A DNA stretch of 64,000 bases from Aliidiomarina taiwanensis (GTDB lineage: Bacteria > Pseudomonadota > Gammaproteobacteria > Enterobacterales > Alteromonadaceae): the NCBI RefSeq assembly GCF_003987015.1, contig NZ_PIPQ01000003.1, forward strand, positions 62,001 through 126,000, in the 5' to 3' direction. The notes beneath the pieces were generated by a model, which saw only the letters and a list, made by a program, of their open reading frames with translations, was not told where the DNA came from and searched no databases. The position numbers and the translations under genes are program-made. This document shows positions 30,001 to 38,247 of this stretch, piece after piece; position 1 is the first letter of the stretch, and each line of letters opens with the position of its first letter.

Positions 30001-30103
30001 CGTGTAAGCCACGAGCGGGCGTGGTTTGGTCGGCCAGGGCAAGAACACTTACCCCCGCAGCCGCCACCGCACTAAGGCCAAGCCAAGCGCTTCTTCGCTT
30101 CAT
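27017..30103 (-). CDS. Exported double amidohydrolase protein, second domain intact
   Basis: A 1028-residue periplasmic protein with a signal peptide (WLGLSAVAAAGVSVLALA). Residues about 35-440 form one amidohydrolase-like unit in which the metal motif reads YPGFIDPYSNY (no HxH). A beta-rich linker of about 100 residues follows. Residues about 570-1010 form a second unit with TPGFIDEHSHIAIS (HxH present), HVHSYVASE, FTHILEGYKVAD, the Asp in SINSDSNDLQRR and the C-terminal GSITVGKHADFVLWN. Only the second half looks catalytic. A cyclic amide or peptide-like substrate is expected of the family but is not determined. It is translationally coupled to the second gene. Confidence 0.87.
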   Translation of the reverse strand: MKRRSAWLGLSAVAAAGVSVLALADQTTPARGLHEKNPSFVALTNATVVTEPGKSLEHATLVVKDGIIQAINSNNRAPEGARVIDATGYTIYPGFIDPYSNYAVEQAGTPAPRSRGQRPQYSNAREGGNGSNAAIHAERNWFDTVKVQNRDAKGYIDLGFTAVQTARLDGIFRGRATTVSLADKRPNDVIYQAYARHFASFDKGSSKQQYPSSLMGSIALIRQTLSDAAWYKEAQGKQSMQGPVEFNAALDALARVQTEGFVFEASDEHNLLRAARVFSEFSVPLTVVGSGFEYTRLNEVKASGVDLILPLNFPAAPDMQGQFAELDVPLADLRHWERAPGNPAALANAGVRFAFTSHGLEKKSDFWANVRKAVEHGLSPTRALAALTTVPAEIAGVADQAGRLQTGYRADFVVSRGDLFADGEIVSVWLQGQESRLQEMHPASFAGDYSLTFAGQELTLTIENEGRMSGSLSQGDTRIRLQGVRTEDSVLYFHADLSSIGIAGVHRFRLQPESLTGFAGRAQNAASELITFTATRPEPPAADAPSKATAGSPEYVSELTWPNLGFGMRQQPEQANLHIRRATIWTADDQGILTDTDIIVRHGLIHRIGKNLSTPRGYQVIDAAGMHITPGFIDEHSHIAISQGVNEGTEPVTAEVRIGDVVNPDDIHIYRSLAGGTTVAHLLHGSANPIGGQGQAIKLRWGQDAEGLKFKEVPWTIKMALGENVKQSNWGDMNTIRYPQTRMGVAALIRDYFQSAREYGQAQEAYAALSRTERRRTAPPRTDYRMQTLLEILQGKRHTHVHSYVASEVLALMDVVEELGFRIHTFTHILEGYKVADEMRAHGANASTFADWWAFKFEAYDAVPQNACQLMEKGVLTSINSDSNDLQRRLNTEAAKSVRYCGMSEYEALKMITLYPAMQMEVEEHVGSITVGKHADFVLWNAPPLSAYAQVQQTWIEGRKYFDRQADLARRAEVANERQLLIEKVLSQGSEAKRGNRNGYRAEQPTWQCEDNHDVWRWTEFVEMEGAH

Positions 30104-30290
30104 CTTCCTACCTCATTGTGATTTAATTTTGTTATTCTTTAGTTGTGACTGGTTTATAAGCAAATGGCAAGGCCGCTCCGATGAAGCGTCCGCAGAGAAC
30201 GATAAACCTCAGAATCTTTTATTTCTTTCCCAAGAAAAAAGTGTATGGTATGAATATTAGAGCTTGTTAATCAATAGGATAATATTTCAC

Positions 30291-30758
30291 ATGAAAATTT
30301 TTAAGTTACTTCCGTTTGTGGCTGTATTAGGTCTTACATGTACTGCACCACTCGCTTCTGCTGACACATTCGTTGATGCTGATGACACCGTTGAATATCG
30401 TCAGCAGGCTTTCTCGCTCATTCGCGATAACTTTGGCATCATGGCGGGTATGGTGCGCGGTGAAATTACATTCGACGCAACGCAATTCCAACAACATGCA
30501 GACGCAGTTAAGCATTTAGCTCATATTCCTCTAGCGGGCTTCTCAGGTGCGGGAGAAAACGTCACTAAGGACAGCGCAGCCTTGCCTAAAATCTGGCAAA
30601 ACTGGGATGACTTTAACAGTAAAATGGATGATTTAGTGAATGCTGCAGCAGAACTTGCAGAGGCAGCTGAAAGTGGCAACATCCGCACTATAGCCCCTAA
30701 GTTTATTGTCACAGCGGGCACCTGTAAGCAGTGCCACGACAACTACAAAGCAGACTAA
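30291..30758 (+). CDS. Class II cytochrome c (cytochrome c' / c-556 type)
   Basis: A 155-residue periplasmic haem protein: signal peptide MKIFKLLPFVAVLG...ASA, four-helix-bundle-like body, and the haem-binding CKQCH near the C-terminus (residues about 146-150), the defining position of class II cytochromes c. Such proteins act as electron carriers or bind NO. I start at the ATG at 30291, which gives a proper signal peptide; the frame extends 9 codons upstream. It is followed 5 bases later by cytochrome b561, so the pair may form an electron path between membrane and periplasm. Confidence 0.93.
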   Translation: MKIFKLLPFVAVLGLTCTAPLASADTFVDADDTVEYRQQAFSLIRDNFGIMAGMVRGEITFDATQFQQHADAVKHLAHIPLAGFSGAGENVTKDSAALPKIWQNWDDFNSKMDDLVNAAAELAEAAESGNIRTIAPKFIVTAGTCKQCHDNYKAD

Positions 30759-30763
30759 AGGCT

Positions 30764-31390
30764 ATGGTTAAAATTTGGGACGGCTTTATTCGCGGCTTCC
30801 ATTGGTTACTCGTGGCCTGCTTTGCAGGCCTTTGGTACACAGGTGGTAAGCTTGAGCATATTGACGTGCATGAAATGCTTGGCATTTTTTTACTGGCTTT
30901 ACTACTCACGCGAATTATCTGGGGGTTTGTAGGCAGTCATTCTGCGCGCTTTCGTCACTTTCTTGTAAGCCCTGCTGCAACCTTCAGGTACATGCGGGAA
31001 CCAAGTAGCTTTCGCCAACATACCCATAACCCCATGGGCGCTTTGTCGGTGCTTATTATGCTCTTACTCTTGTTGATACAAGTGGTTACGGGCTTGTTTA
31101 CCGACGACACTATATTTTACCGCGGTCCATTAGCCCACTTGGTTAGCTCAGATATGCGCTCCACCCTAACCAGCCTGCATCTGCTGAACTTTGAGTTTCT
31201 AAAAATCATTGTTGGCTTACACTTACTCGCCATTATTGCTTACCGCTTTTTCGGTCAACCCCTGACGAAAGCCATGGTGACGGGAATGAAACAAGCCGAG
31301 GAAAGTGAACAGCCGAAACTAGTGAATGGTGCTTGGGGTTATGTTTTGTTAGCCTTCATCTATGCTTTACTTACCTGGTGGTTAGGTTAA
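30764..31390 (+). CDS. Cytochrome b561-family membrane protein
   Basis: A 208-residue protein with four or five membrane helices. Candidate haem b ligands are His in GFHWLLVACF and EHIDVHEMLGIFLLALLLTR in the first half and TSLHLLNFEFLKIIVGLHLLA in the second, as in Ni/Fe-hydrogenase-type or cytochrome b561 proteins that exchange electrons with c-type cytochromes. The ATG at 30764 is preceded by AAAGG. It is encoded between the class II cytochrome c and the lone receiver; all three are tightly spaced. Confidence 0.92.
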   Translation: MVKIWDGFIRGFHWLLVACFAGLWYTGGKLEHIDVHEMLGIFLLALLLTRIIWGFVGSHSARFRHFLVSPAATFRYMREPSSFRQHTHNPMGALSVLIMLLLLLIQVVTGLFTDDTIFYRGPLAHLVSSDMRSTLTSLHLLNFEFLKIIVGLHLLAIIAYRFFGQPLTKAMVTGMKQAEESEQPKLVNGAWGYVLLAFIYALLTWWLG

Positions 31391-31392
31391 CT

Positions 31393-31764
31393 ATGACAAA
31401 CATTCTTATAGCCGACGACGACTTTATTAGCTTAGAAGTGCTGAAAGCCATGCTCGCTCAGTATGCTGTGACGGTACACACGGCAGCTGACGGGCAAGCG
31501 GCTGTCGACACAGCTTTACAAGTCACTCCTGCGCTCATCATACTCGACTATGAAATGCCCAAGTTAACGGGTGCCGAAGCTTGCAAGCAGTTGCGGCAGC
31601 ACGCTGTCTTCGCTGACACCCCCATTATTGCACTAACCGGGCACCAAAGCCCAACGGAGATAGAAGCATGCCGAGCCGCGGGTATGAACCACACGCTCCA
31701 CAAACCCGTCTCGCCAGACGCACTGCAAGACCTATTTAGTACCTATCTTCCTGAGCTCCTATAA
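31393..31764 (+). CDS. Single-domain response regulator receiver
   Basis: A 123-residue CheY-like receiver with the acidic pocket ADDDF, phosphoacceptor Asp in LIILDYEMP, conserved Thr in IALTGHQS and Lys in LHKPVS. There is no output domain, so it acts by protein contact or as a phosphorelay intermediate. It starts 2 bases after cytochrome b561, so it is probably expressed with the two cytochromes, an unusual partnership. Possible kinases in the window are the soluble kinase (23398) and the hybrid kinase (39933). It is followed by a strong bidirectional terminator. Confidence 0.93.
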   Translation: MTNILIADDDFISLEVLKAMLAQYAVTVHTAADGQAAVDTALQVTPALIILDYEMPKLTGAEACKQLRQHAVFADTPIIALTGHQSPTEIEACRAAGMNHTLHKPVSPDALQDLFSTYLPELL

Positions 31765-31783
31765 AACGACAAATTGCAGGCAC

Positions 31784-31812
31784 AAAAAAACCCAGCCAAG
31801 GCTGGGTTTTTT
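31784..31812. terminator. Bidirectional rho-independent terminator
   Basis: AACCCAGCC (31789-31797) pairs with GGCTGGGTT (31800-31808) around a 2-base centre, with an A-run on the left and a T-run on the right. It can therefore end transcription from the receiver operon (plus strand) and from the rpsP-rplS operon (minus strand). Confidence 0.93.
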
Positions 31813-31824
31813 ATGTGGGGTCGA

Positions 31825-32187
31825 TTAAGAGCCCAATTTCTCTTTAATACGTGCAGAACGACCGCTGCGCTCACGCAAGTAGTAAAGTGTCGCACGACGA
31901 ACCGCACCACGACGCTTAACAGTAATACTGTCAACCATTGGGCTGTGCGTTTGGAACGTACGCTCAACACCTTCACCGCTCGAGATTTTACGAACAGTAA
32001 ATGCGCTGTGTAAACCACGGTTACGCTTACGAATTACCACGCCTTCAAAGGCCTGAATACGTACACGCTCACCTTCTTTAACTTTAACATTAACGATAAC
32101 GGTATCACCCGGGCCAAATGCTGGCACTTCGGTTTTCAACTGCTCGTCTTCGAGCTGCTGAAGAATAGACTTATTTACTTTAGCCAT
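31825..32187 (-). CDS. rplS: 50S ribosomal protein L19
   Basis: A 120-residue large-subunit protein at the interface with the small subunit. [26 protein letters not shown] and [24 protein letters not shown] are characteristic. It is the last gene of rpsP-rimM-trmD-rplS, in the order found in E. coli. AGGAGGAGA precedes the start. The terminator is 13 bases downstream. Confidence 0.98.
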   Translation of the reverse strand: MAKVNKSILQQLEDEQLKTEVPAFGPGDTVIVNVKVKEGERVRIQAFEGVVIRKRNRGLHSAFTVRKISSGEGVERTFQTHSPMVDSITVKRRGAVRRATLYYLRERSGRSARIKEKLGS

Positions 32188-32217
32188 TGTATATCTCCTC
32201 CTAGAAATAACTGCACG

Positions 32218-32967
32218 TCATTCTTTGGTGTTAAGCAAAGCCTGCTGTTCGTCAGTCAGAGCTAGGTTATTAAGTAGATCGGGCCGCCGTTGCTGGGTTC
32301 GTTTCAGAGCCTGTTGCAACCGCCACCTGCGAATTTCTTCATGGTGCCCACTCAGTAACACTGCTGGCACCCGTTTACCATCGAGAACTTCAGGCCGAGT
32401 ATAGTGTGGGCAATCAAGCAAACCCTCTGTAAAAGAGTCTTCTACAGCGGAGCGTGCATCCCCCAGCACACCTGGCACTTGTCTTGCTAACGTGTCGATC
32501 AGAACCATGGCCGGCAACTCGCCTCCGGAAAGGACAAAATCACCTATGGACCATTCTTCGTCAATATCTGCCTCGATAACACGCTCGTCAATTCCTTCAT
32601 ATCGCCCTGCTACCAGAACAAATGAAGTGGTTTGACTCAGCTCATCAACCCCTTGATAGTCTAACTTGCGACCTTGCGGCGACAAGTAAATAACCTTGGG
32701 AGTTGAACCGCTTTCTGCTGCCACCGCTTGTTTAGCATCTGCAATTGCAGCTCGCAAAGGAGCCACCATCATCAACATGCCAGGACCACCGCCATAGGGG
32801 CGATCATCCACAGTGCGGTGCTTGTCTTCCGTATAGTCACGTGGGTTCCACGTGCTCACAGAAAGCAAGCCAGCTTCAACGGCGCGACGTGTTACACCTG
32901 ACTCTGTAATTGCCTTCAGCATTTCAGGAAACAGGGTAACGACACCTACAGTTAAACGGTCAGCCAT
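32218..32967 (-). CDS. trmD: tRNA (guanine37-N1)-methyltransferase
   Basis: It forms m1G37 next to the anticodon, preventing +1 frameshifts. The 249-residue SPOUT enzyme has the trefoil-knot SAM site [37 protein letters not shown], preceded by [14 protein letters not shown]. The C-terminal domain ends in RRPDLL. Its ATG shares one base with the rimM stop (TAATG), so it is translationally coupled. Confidence 0.98.
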   Translation of the reverse strand: MADRLTVGVVTLFPEMLKAITESGVTRRAVEAGLLSVSTWNPRDYTEDKHRTVDDRPYGGGPGMLMMVAPLRAAIADAKQAVAAESGSTPKVIYLSPQGRKLDYQGVDELSQTTSFVLVAGRYEGIDERVIEADIDEEWSIGDFVLSGGELPAMVLIDTLARQVPGVLGDARSAVEDSFTEGLLDCPHYTRPEVLDGKRVPAVLLSGHHEEIRRWRLQQALKRTQQRRPDLLNNLALTDEQQALLNTKE

Positions 32968-33509
32968 TAGAAGTCAGCTGGCCAGTCAACCGTTACGGTC
33001 CCAGACGCCTTATTCACTTCAATCACATACTGCGACTGAATAAAAGGTATCAAACGTTCACGTTTGCCGAACGCGTCATTGCTGTTCGCCTTCACAACCA
33101 TTACGTCGTTGGCAGGCGTGGACAGCATATGGTCTACCGTGCCCATGTCATACCCTTGGGTATTCATCACACGTAGCCCTTCGAGATCACGTAAGTAAAA
33201 CTCGTTCTCTTCCAGTTCAGGCAATGCACTTGCCTGAACCGCAATATCCATGCCCGTATATAGCGCAGCTACATCACGGTCATCAACATTGGCTAACTTT
33301 GCTACCAAGCCTTTATTATGCCAGCGCCATTGGCTGACTTCGGCTTGTTGCCAATTACCATCCCGGCCAATAAACCAGGGTGCGTAATCAAAAATACCCG
33401 ACAACTCATCAGTGAACGCGTTGACCCGGAGCCAGCCTTTAATACCGTATACGGCACCTAGGTTCCCTAACACCACAAGATCATCGGTCGTTACTGCTGT
33501 AGTAGTCAT
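32967..33509 (-). CDS. rimM: Ribosome maturation factor RimM
   Basis: RimM binds S19 and assists 16S rRNA processing and 30S head assembly. The 180-residue protein has the N-terminal RimM beta-barrel ([23 protein letters not shown]) and the C-terminal PRC-like barrel ([20 protein letters not shown]...[14 protein letters not shown]). It lies 13 bases after rpsP and overlaps trmD by one base. Confidence 0.97.
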   Translation of the reverse strand: MTTTAVTTDDLVVLGNLGAVYGIKGWLRVNAFTDELSGIFDYAPWFIGRDGNWQQAEVSQWRWHNKGLVAKLANVDDRDVAALYTGMDIAVQASALPELEENEFYLRDLEGLRVMNTQGYDMGTVDHMLSTPANDVMVVKANSNDAFGKRERLIPFIQSQYVIEVNKASGTVTVDWPADF

Positions 33510-33522
33510 GACAATACTCGTC

Positions 33523-33777
33523 TTAGGCAGCAGCAGTTTGTTGTGCTTCTTGAACTAACTTAGCGACACGCTCAGAAAGCTGTGCGCCTGTTCCAAGCCA
33601 ATGCTCGATACGCTCAAGATCAATGCGTAATACTTCTTCCTGGCCACGAGCCAGTGGGTTAAAAAAGCCGACTTTTTCAATGAAACGACCGTTACGAGCG
33701 TTTCTGCTGTCGGCAACAACCACCTGGTAGAATGGACGCTTTTTTGCGCCACCCCGTTGTAATCGAATGGTTACCAT
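33523..33777 (-). CDS. rpsP: 30S ribosomal protein S16
   Basis: An 84-residue small-subunit protein beginning [20 protein letters not shown], the usual N-terminus; the open frame upstream of this ATG is not coding. [17 protein letters not shown] and [17 protein letters not shown] are typical. GAGGA precedes the ATG. It heads the rpsP-rimM-trmD-rplS operon and has a structured 78-base leader with a likely promoter. Confidence 0.98.
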   Translation of the reverse strand: MVTIRLQRGGAKKRPFYQVVVADSRNARNGRFIEKVGFFNPLARGQEEVLRIDLERIEHWLGTGAQLSERVAKLVQEAQQTAAA

Positions 33778-33818
33778 TACCGTCCTCAATATAATCAATA
33801 AAACAAAGTTAAAGTTAA

Positions 33819-33889
33819 GCTTCCTACCCACATTCTTGGAACAAGAGCAGGAAGCCGCGTAAGTTTACGGATCTCACAGAAAATTGCAA
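33819..33889 (-). promoter_or_regulatory. rpsP promoter and 5'-terminal leader hairpin
   Basis: On the minus strand TTGCAA (33884-33889) and TAAACT (33862-33867) are separated by 16 bases and make a plausible promoter, with transcription starting near 33855. The transcript would then begin almost exactly with a long hairpin: outer arms GCTTCCT (33849-33855) and AGGAAGC (33819-33825), inner arms TCTTG and CAAGA (33834-33846). Such a structure could protect the 5' end or mediate control of the operon. The arms are seen; the start site and function are inferred. Confidence 0.5.
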
Positions 33890-33904
33890 GGTTTAACGCC
33901 GTAA

Positions 33905-35272
33905 TTATCTGCCGCCTGGGAACATACCTGGCGGCATTTTACCGCCCATTTGGCGCAGCATCTTCGCCATGCCGCCCCCTTTCATCTTCTTCATCATTTT
34001 TTGCATTTGGGTGAATTGCTTCAACAGGCGGTTCACATCTTGCACTTGCACACCCGACCCCGCTGCAATTCGACGCTTACGAGAACCTTTAATAACGTCT
34101 GGGAATTCTCGCTCTTGCGGCGTCATAGAATTAATTATAGCTTCCATTCGCACGGTTAGCTTGTCATCCATTTGCCCTTGAAGCTGACCCGCCATTTTTC
34201 CCATGCCCGGCATTTTGTTCATTAAGCCCATCATGCCGCCCATATTGCGCATTTGCTCAAGCTGGTCCCGGAAGTCTTCCAAGCTAAACTTCCCGCTTTT
34301 CATTACTTTCTTGGCCATTTTCTCGGCTTTAGTTCGGTCGACCTTTTGCTCTACTTCTTCAATTAAAGAAAGCACATCGCCCATACCAAGAATACGCCCA
34401 GCTATTCTATCTGGGTGGAATGGCTCTAAGGCGTCGTTTTTCTCGCCAACACCTAAAAACTTAATAGGCTTACCGGTAATATGACGAATCGATAAAGCCG
34501 CACCACCGCGGGCATCACCGTCAACCTTGGTCAAAATCACCCCGGTTAAGGGCAAGGCTTCATTAAAGGCTTTTGCTGTATTGGCCGCGTCCTGACCTGT
34601 CATGGCGTCGACCACAAACAAGGTTTCAATGGGGTTTATTGCCCCGTGCAGGCGCTTTATTTCTGCCATCATGGCTTCATCTATGGCCAAACGACCCGCC
34701 GTATCCACCAGCACTACATCCATAAACTGCTTGCGGGCATGGTCTATTGCTGCTTGAGCAATATCAACAGGGTCTTGGTCCGCCGTAGACGGGAAAAACG
34801 CCACATCGACTTCTTCGGCTAAACGTTCTAGCTGTGCAATGGCCGCTGGGCGATACACGTCAGCACTCACCACCAGCACTTTTTTCTTCTGCTTTTCTTT
34901 TAAGTGGCGTGCTAACTTGCCCACACTGGTGGTTTTACCCGCACCTTGCAGACCCGCCATAAGCATAACAGCAGGAGGTTGTGTGGCTAAGTCAAGGCCC
35001 ACATTCGCCTCACCCATAGCCATTTCAAGCTCAGTGCGAACTATTTTTACAAACACCTGCCCTGGGTTGAGGTTTTTATTTACTTCCACCCCTAAAGCAC
35101 GCTCTTTTACCTTCCCAATGAAGTCTTTAATCACAGGCAGCGCGACATCTGCCTCTAATAGAGCCATGCGCACTTCACGCAGGGTGTCTTTAATATTGTC
35201 TTCGGTCAAACGACCGCGACCACTAATATTTCGCAAGCTTTGCGAAAGGCGATCGCTTAAATTCTCAAACAT
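33905..35272 (-). CDS. ffh: Signal recognition particle protein Ffh (SRP54)
   Basis: The 455-residue GTPase component of SRP that targets inner-membrane proteins co-translationally. The N and G domains contain MLMAGLQGAGKTTSVGKLA, DVYRPAAIAQLE, VVLVDTAGRLAIDE and TKVDGDARGG. The Met-rich M domain (about 300-455) binds 4.5S RNA through RKRRIAAGSGVQVQDVNRLL and ends MGGKMPPGMFPGG. It is divergent from ypjD, the arrangement found in E. coli. Confidence 0.98.
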   Translation of the reverse strand: MFENLSDRLSQSLRNISGRGRLTEDNIKDTLREVRMALLEADVALPVIKDFIGKVKERALGVEVNKNLNPGQVFVKIVRTELEMAMGEANVGLDLATQPPAVMLMAGLQGAGKTTSVGKLARHLKEKQKKKVLVVSADVYRPAAIAQLERLAEEVDVAFFPSTADQDPVDIAQAAIDHARKQFMDVVLVDTAGRLAIDEAMMAEIKRLHGAINPIETLFVVDAMTGQDAANTAKAFNEALPLTGVILTKVDGDARGGAALSIRHITGKPIKFLGVGEKNDALEPFHPDRIAGRILGMGDVLSLIEEVEQKVDRTKAEKMAKKVMKSGKFSLEDFRDQLEQMRNMGGMMGLMNKMPGMGKMAGQLQGQMDDKLTVRMEAIINSMTPQEREFPDVIKGSRKRRIAAGSGVQVQDVNRLLKQFTQMQKMMKKMKGGGMAKMLRQMGGKMPPGMFPGGR

Positions 35273-35396
35273 AACGTATTCCTGTTTGTACAGTTTGCGC
35301 TATTATACGGAAAGCAGTTGGGTTTGGCGATTGAAGTCCGTATACTAACCTAAGTTGCAAGACGAATCATTTACAACGATAAGAGACCCAAAAATA

Positions 35397-36191
35397 ATGC
35401 TGATACAGTTACTTACATTGCTCTGTATCCTTCTTTATGGAGCTGGTATTTTCTTTCTAAACCGCCGCCTTCATGCTCCATCGGTATACACTCGACGTAT
35501 TCTTATCTCTAACATTGGGGCAGTTGTCGTGCATACAACACTGCTCACAGCGCTACTTGCCGAGCGTGGCCTCAATCATTTAAGTTTTCTCATTGTCCTC
35601 AGCATTATCGCATTATTATTAGGAATTTTCTCCGTCAGTCGGGGTCGCCAACTCGCAAGCCTTATGTTACGCCCTGCTATTTTTGGTTTTGCCATTGTCA
35701 GTATTCTCTTGCTCATGCTGATACCCGAGCGAAGTCACATGCAGTACGCCATGAGCATTGGCCTGACGGTGCATATTATACTTTCCTTACTGGCATTTAG
35801 TTTACTTGTACTGGCCTCCCTTTATGCAGGCCAAGTGCTATTTTTAAATAAAGTGCTAAAAGAACGCTCCGCTCGCGCTCTCGACGCGCATTTACCGCCG
35901 CTGCTGGCCGTAGAGCAATACTTTTTCCGCTTATTAACCGCAGGCACCTTGGTGCTTACCTGTGCTATTGTTGCGGGCGTATTATTCGTCGACGGCCTAT
36001 TTGCAGCCACCCAGTTACATAAAACCATTCTGTCCTTTGTCGCCTGGCTCTGCTTTGGTGGCATTGTTATAGCCCACTACGTTCGAGGCCTACGGGGCAA
36101 ACCTATCATTCTACTCACACTGACCGCTTCGTCACTACTCACATTGGCTTACTTTGGTAGCCGCTTTGTTCGCGATATTCTTTTATCTTGA
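35397..36191 (+). CDS. ypjD: YpjD, CcsA-superfamily membrane protein
   Basis: A 264-residue protein with about eight membrane helices, related to cytochrome c assembly proteins (CcsA/HemX). It has the usual context between ffh and corB. Conserved His residues in HTTLLTALLAERGLNH and SIGLTVHIILSLLAFSLL could face haem, but a haem role is not established. I start at the ATG at 35397. In E. coli, YpjD has been linked to CorB; the gene order here agrees. Confidence 0.9.
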   Translation: MLIQLLTLLCILLYGAGIFFLNRRLHAPSVYTRRILISNIGAVVVHTTLLTALLAERGLNHLSFLIVLSIIALLLGIFSVSRGRQLASLMLRPAIFGFAIVSILLLMLIPERSHMQYAMSIGLTVHIILSLLAFSLLVLASLYAGQVLFLNKVLKERSARALDAHLPPLLAVEQYFFRLLTAGTLVLTCAIVAGVLFVDGLFAATQLHKTILSFVAWLCFGGIVIAHYVRGLRGKPIILLTLTASSLLTLAYFGSRFVRDILLS

Positions 36192-36246
36192 CATCTCGTC
36201 CTCTGCCCATACATTAGTAGTCGTCACCCAAAAACAGGAATAACAA

Positions 36247-37539
36247 TTGGACCAACTATCTTTAAGCACACTGTTTATTATTTTAGGTGTGTTGCTGTTA
36301 ATATCCGCCTTTTTCTCTGGCTCTGAAACAGGCATGATGTCGGTGAACCGCTACAAGCTTCGTCACTTAAGCCAAAGTGGTGACAAAGCAGCGCGGCGTG
36401 TCAACTTCTTACTCGAACGACCCGACCGTCTTATTGGCCTAATCCTCATTGGCAACAACTTGGTTAACATTGCCGCTTCCGCCGTGGCTACCGTTATTGG
36501 CATGCGCTTGTACGGCGACTACGGTATTTTACTGGCCACAATTGGACTGACCCTTGCAGTACTCATTTTTTCCGAAGTGACACCGAAAACCATTGCCGCT
36601 TTGCAGCCCGAAAAAGTTGCTTTTCCAAGCTCCTTTGTACTTAAGCCTATGCTGCGTATACTGTACCCACTTGTGGCTGCCGTTAACTTCATTACCAATA
36701 ATTTCCTTCGACTGCTCGGCTTCGACCCGAAGAATGCAGGCAAAGACACGTTAAGCGCAGAGGAATTACGCAGCGTGGTGCACGACGCAGGAGCCATGAT
36801 CCCTTCTCGTCACCAAGACATGCTACTCAGTATTCTCGATTTAGAAAAAGTCACCGTGGACGACATCATGATTCCTCGGCATGAAATTAATGCCATTGAT
36901 ATCAATGCGGACTGGAGTCAAATTAGCCGCCAGCTCATGAACATGCAAAGTACCCTGGTTCTTCTATATCGCGGTGAAATTGACGACGCCATTGGTTTCT
37001 TACATGCCCGCGACATGCTACAAGTCGTGACCCGTAATCAAGACGAAGCGGACAAGCCCTCACTGGTGCGTGCTGTTCGTGAAATTTACTATATTCCAGA
37101 AGGTACACCCCTGAGTGTTCAGCTCATCAAGTTCCAACAGAACAAAGAGCGTATTGGCCTAGTGGTAGACGAATACGGTGATATTCAGGGTCTCGTAACC
37201 CTTGAAGATATTCTTGAAGAAATTGTGGGAGACTTCACCACCACCATGACAGGGCAAGCCGTCGAGACAATAGCGAAAGAAGACGACGGCAGTGTCGTCA
37301 TTGAAGGGACTATTAACCTGCGCGAGTTGAATAAAGAACTCAAGCGAAATTTCCCTACGGACGGCCCCAAAACCTTAAATGGCCTGTTGACAGAGCTACT
37401 AGGGGATATTCCTGACAACCCCATGTGCTTGGTTATCGACGACAACCGAGTTGAAATTATTGAAGCGTCCAACAGTGTCATCAAGTCCGTTCGCTTACTG
37501 CCTAAGCGTAAGCGAACGAAACGTAAGTCGCAGGACTAG
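36247..37539 (+). CDS. corB: CorB/YfjD, CNNM-family magnesium transporter
   Basis: A 430-residue protein with the CNNM membrane domain (residues about 8-170, with SAFFSGSETGMMSVNRYKLRH and LIGNNLVNIAASAVATVIGM). Two CBS domains follow (from VDDIMIPRHEINAID and LVVDEYGDIQGLVTLEDILEEIVGD), then a C-terminal CorC_HlyC domain. It is very close to E. coli YfjD and is thought to move Mg2+. Translation apparently starts at a TTG (36247), preceded by AGGA 8 bases upstream; no ATG lies before the first conserved helix. The stop overlaps that of the convergent lipoprotein gene (CTAG). Confidence 0.94.
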   Translation: MDQLSLSTLFIILGVLLLISAFFSGSETGMMSVNRYKLRHLSQSGDKAARRVNFLLERPDRLIGLILIGNNLVNIAASAVATVIGMRLYGDYGILLATIGLTLAVLIFSEVTPKTIAALQPEKVAFPSSFVLKPMLRILYPLVAAVNFITNNFLRLLGFDPKNAGKDTLSAEELRSVVHDAGAMIPSRHQDMLLSILDLEKVTVDDIMIPRHEINAIDINADWSQISRQLMNMQSTLVLLYRGEIDDAIGFLHARDMLQVVTRNQDEADKPSLVRAVREIYYIPEGTPLSVQLIKFQQNKERIGLVVDEYGDIQGLVTLEDILEEIVGDFTTTMTGQAVETIAKEDDGSVVIEGTINLRELNKELKRNFPTDGPKTLNGLLTELLGDIPDNPMCLVIDDNRVEIIEASNSVIKSVRLLPKRKRTKRKSQD

Positions 37540-38159
37540 CCAAACAATAAGCGGCGCAGCCAGCCTCGGTTCAATTGTTTCTCACACGACCGCAACTGCT
37601 GCGCATATTGGTTTGAACGTGCGTCTACTCGTCGCGACACCTGCACCAACCATTGCTTTTGTAAATAAGTACGGCGTTTATAGCCGCCCCACCCCTCGTG
37701 GTAATTTAAGTATTGGCCGTAAGCATCCCACTTCGACACACCATTAATACTATGTGACTTGGTAATAAACCACCCCATAAAGTCAATGGCATCATCGAAG
37801 TTGTCACGGCGTGCTCGGCGCTGTCCTGTTTCTCGAATATAGTCATCCCAGGTCATGGTTTTCGCTTGTGCGTAGCCATAAGCGTCACTCACACGCCCCC
37901 AAGGAATAAAGCCAAGTAGGTACTTACGAGGTGGCTGCGCACGCGCTTGAAATGAGCTTTCTTGATACATCATCGACATAGGGACATGAATAGGCACACC
38001 CCATTTGTCGTTCATTTTCTTAGCTCCTTTCCACCAGTCGCGACGCTCTTCAAATATATTACAAATATTGGAAGGGTCGCTCGGTGGCGGCGTCGTACAA
38101 CCAGAAATAAAAGCTGTAGAAACAACAACTAATGCAATTGCTGCAGTTTTTTTATACAT
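37536..38159 (-). CDS. Lytic transglycosylase-like lipoprotein
   Basis: A 207-residue lipoprotein: signal peptide MYKKTAAIALVVVSTAFISGC with lipobox ISGC. The mature domain resembles an SLT fold: MSMMYQESSFQAR with the candidate catalytic Glu, DAYGYAQAKTMTWDDYIRETG (the family usually has Gly-Leu-Met-Gln here) and YLNYHEGWGGYKRRTY. It probably cleaves peptidoglycan. The ATG at 38159 is preceded by TTAGGAAAAG. It is convergent with corB with fully overlapping stop codons. Confidence 0.85.
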   Translation of the reverse strand: MYKKTAAIALVVVSTAFISGCTTPPPSDPSNICNIFEERRDWWKGAKKMNDKWGVPIHVPMSMMYQESSFQARAQPPRKYLLGFIPWGRVSDAYGYAQAKTMTWDDYIRETGQRRARRDNFDDAIDFMGWFITKSHSINGVSKWDAYGQYLNYHEGWGGYKRRTYLQKQWLVQVSRRVDARSNQYAQQLRSCEKQLNRGWLRRLLFG

Positions 38160-38247
38160 TGTTGGAACTTTTCCTAATAGCAGCACTCTTACTTAATGAA
38201 TGGTGTATATGTAGGCACCATCATCCCCTGGATTAATAAGCTTCATT

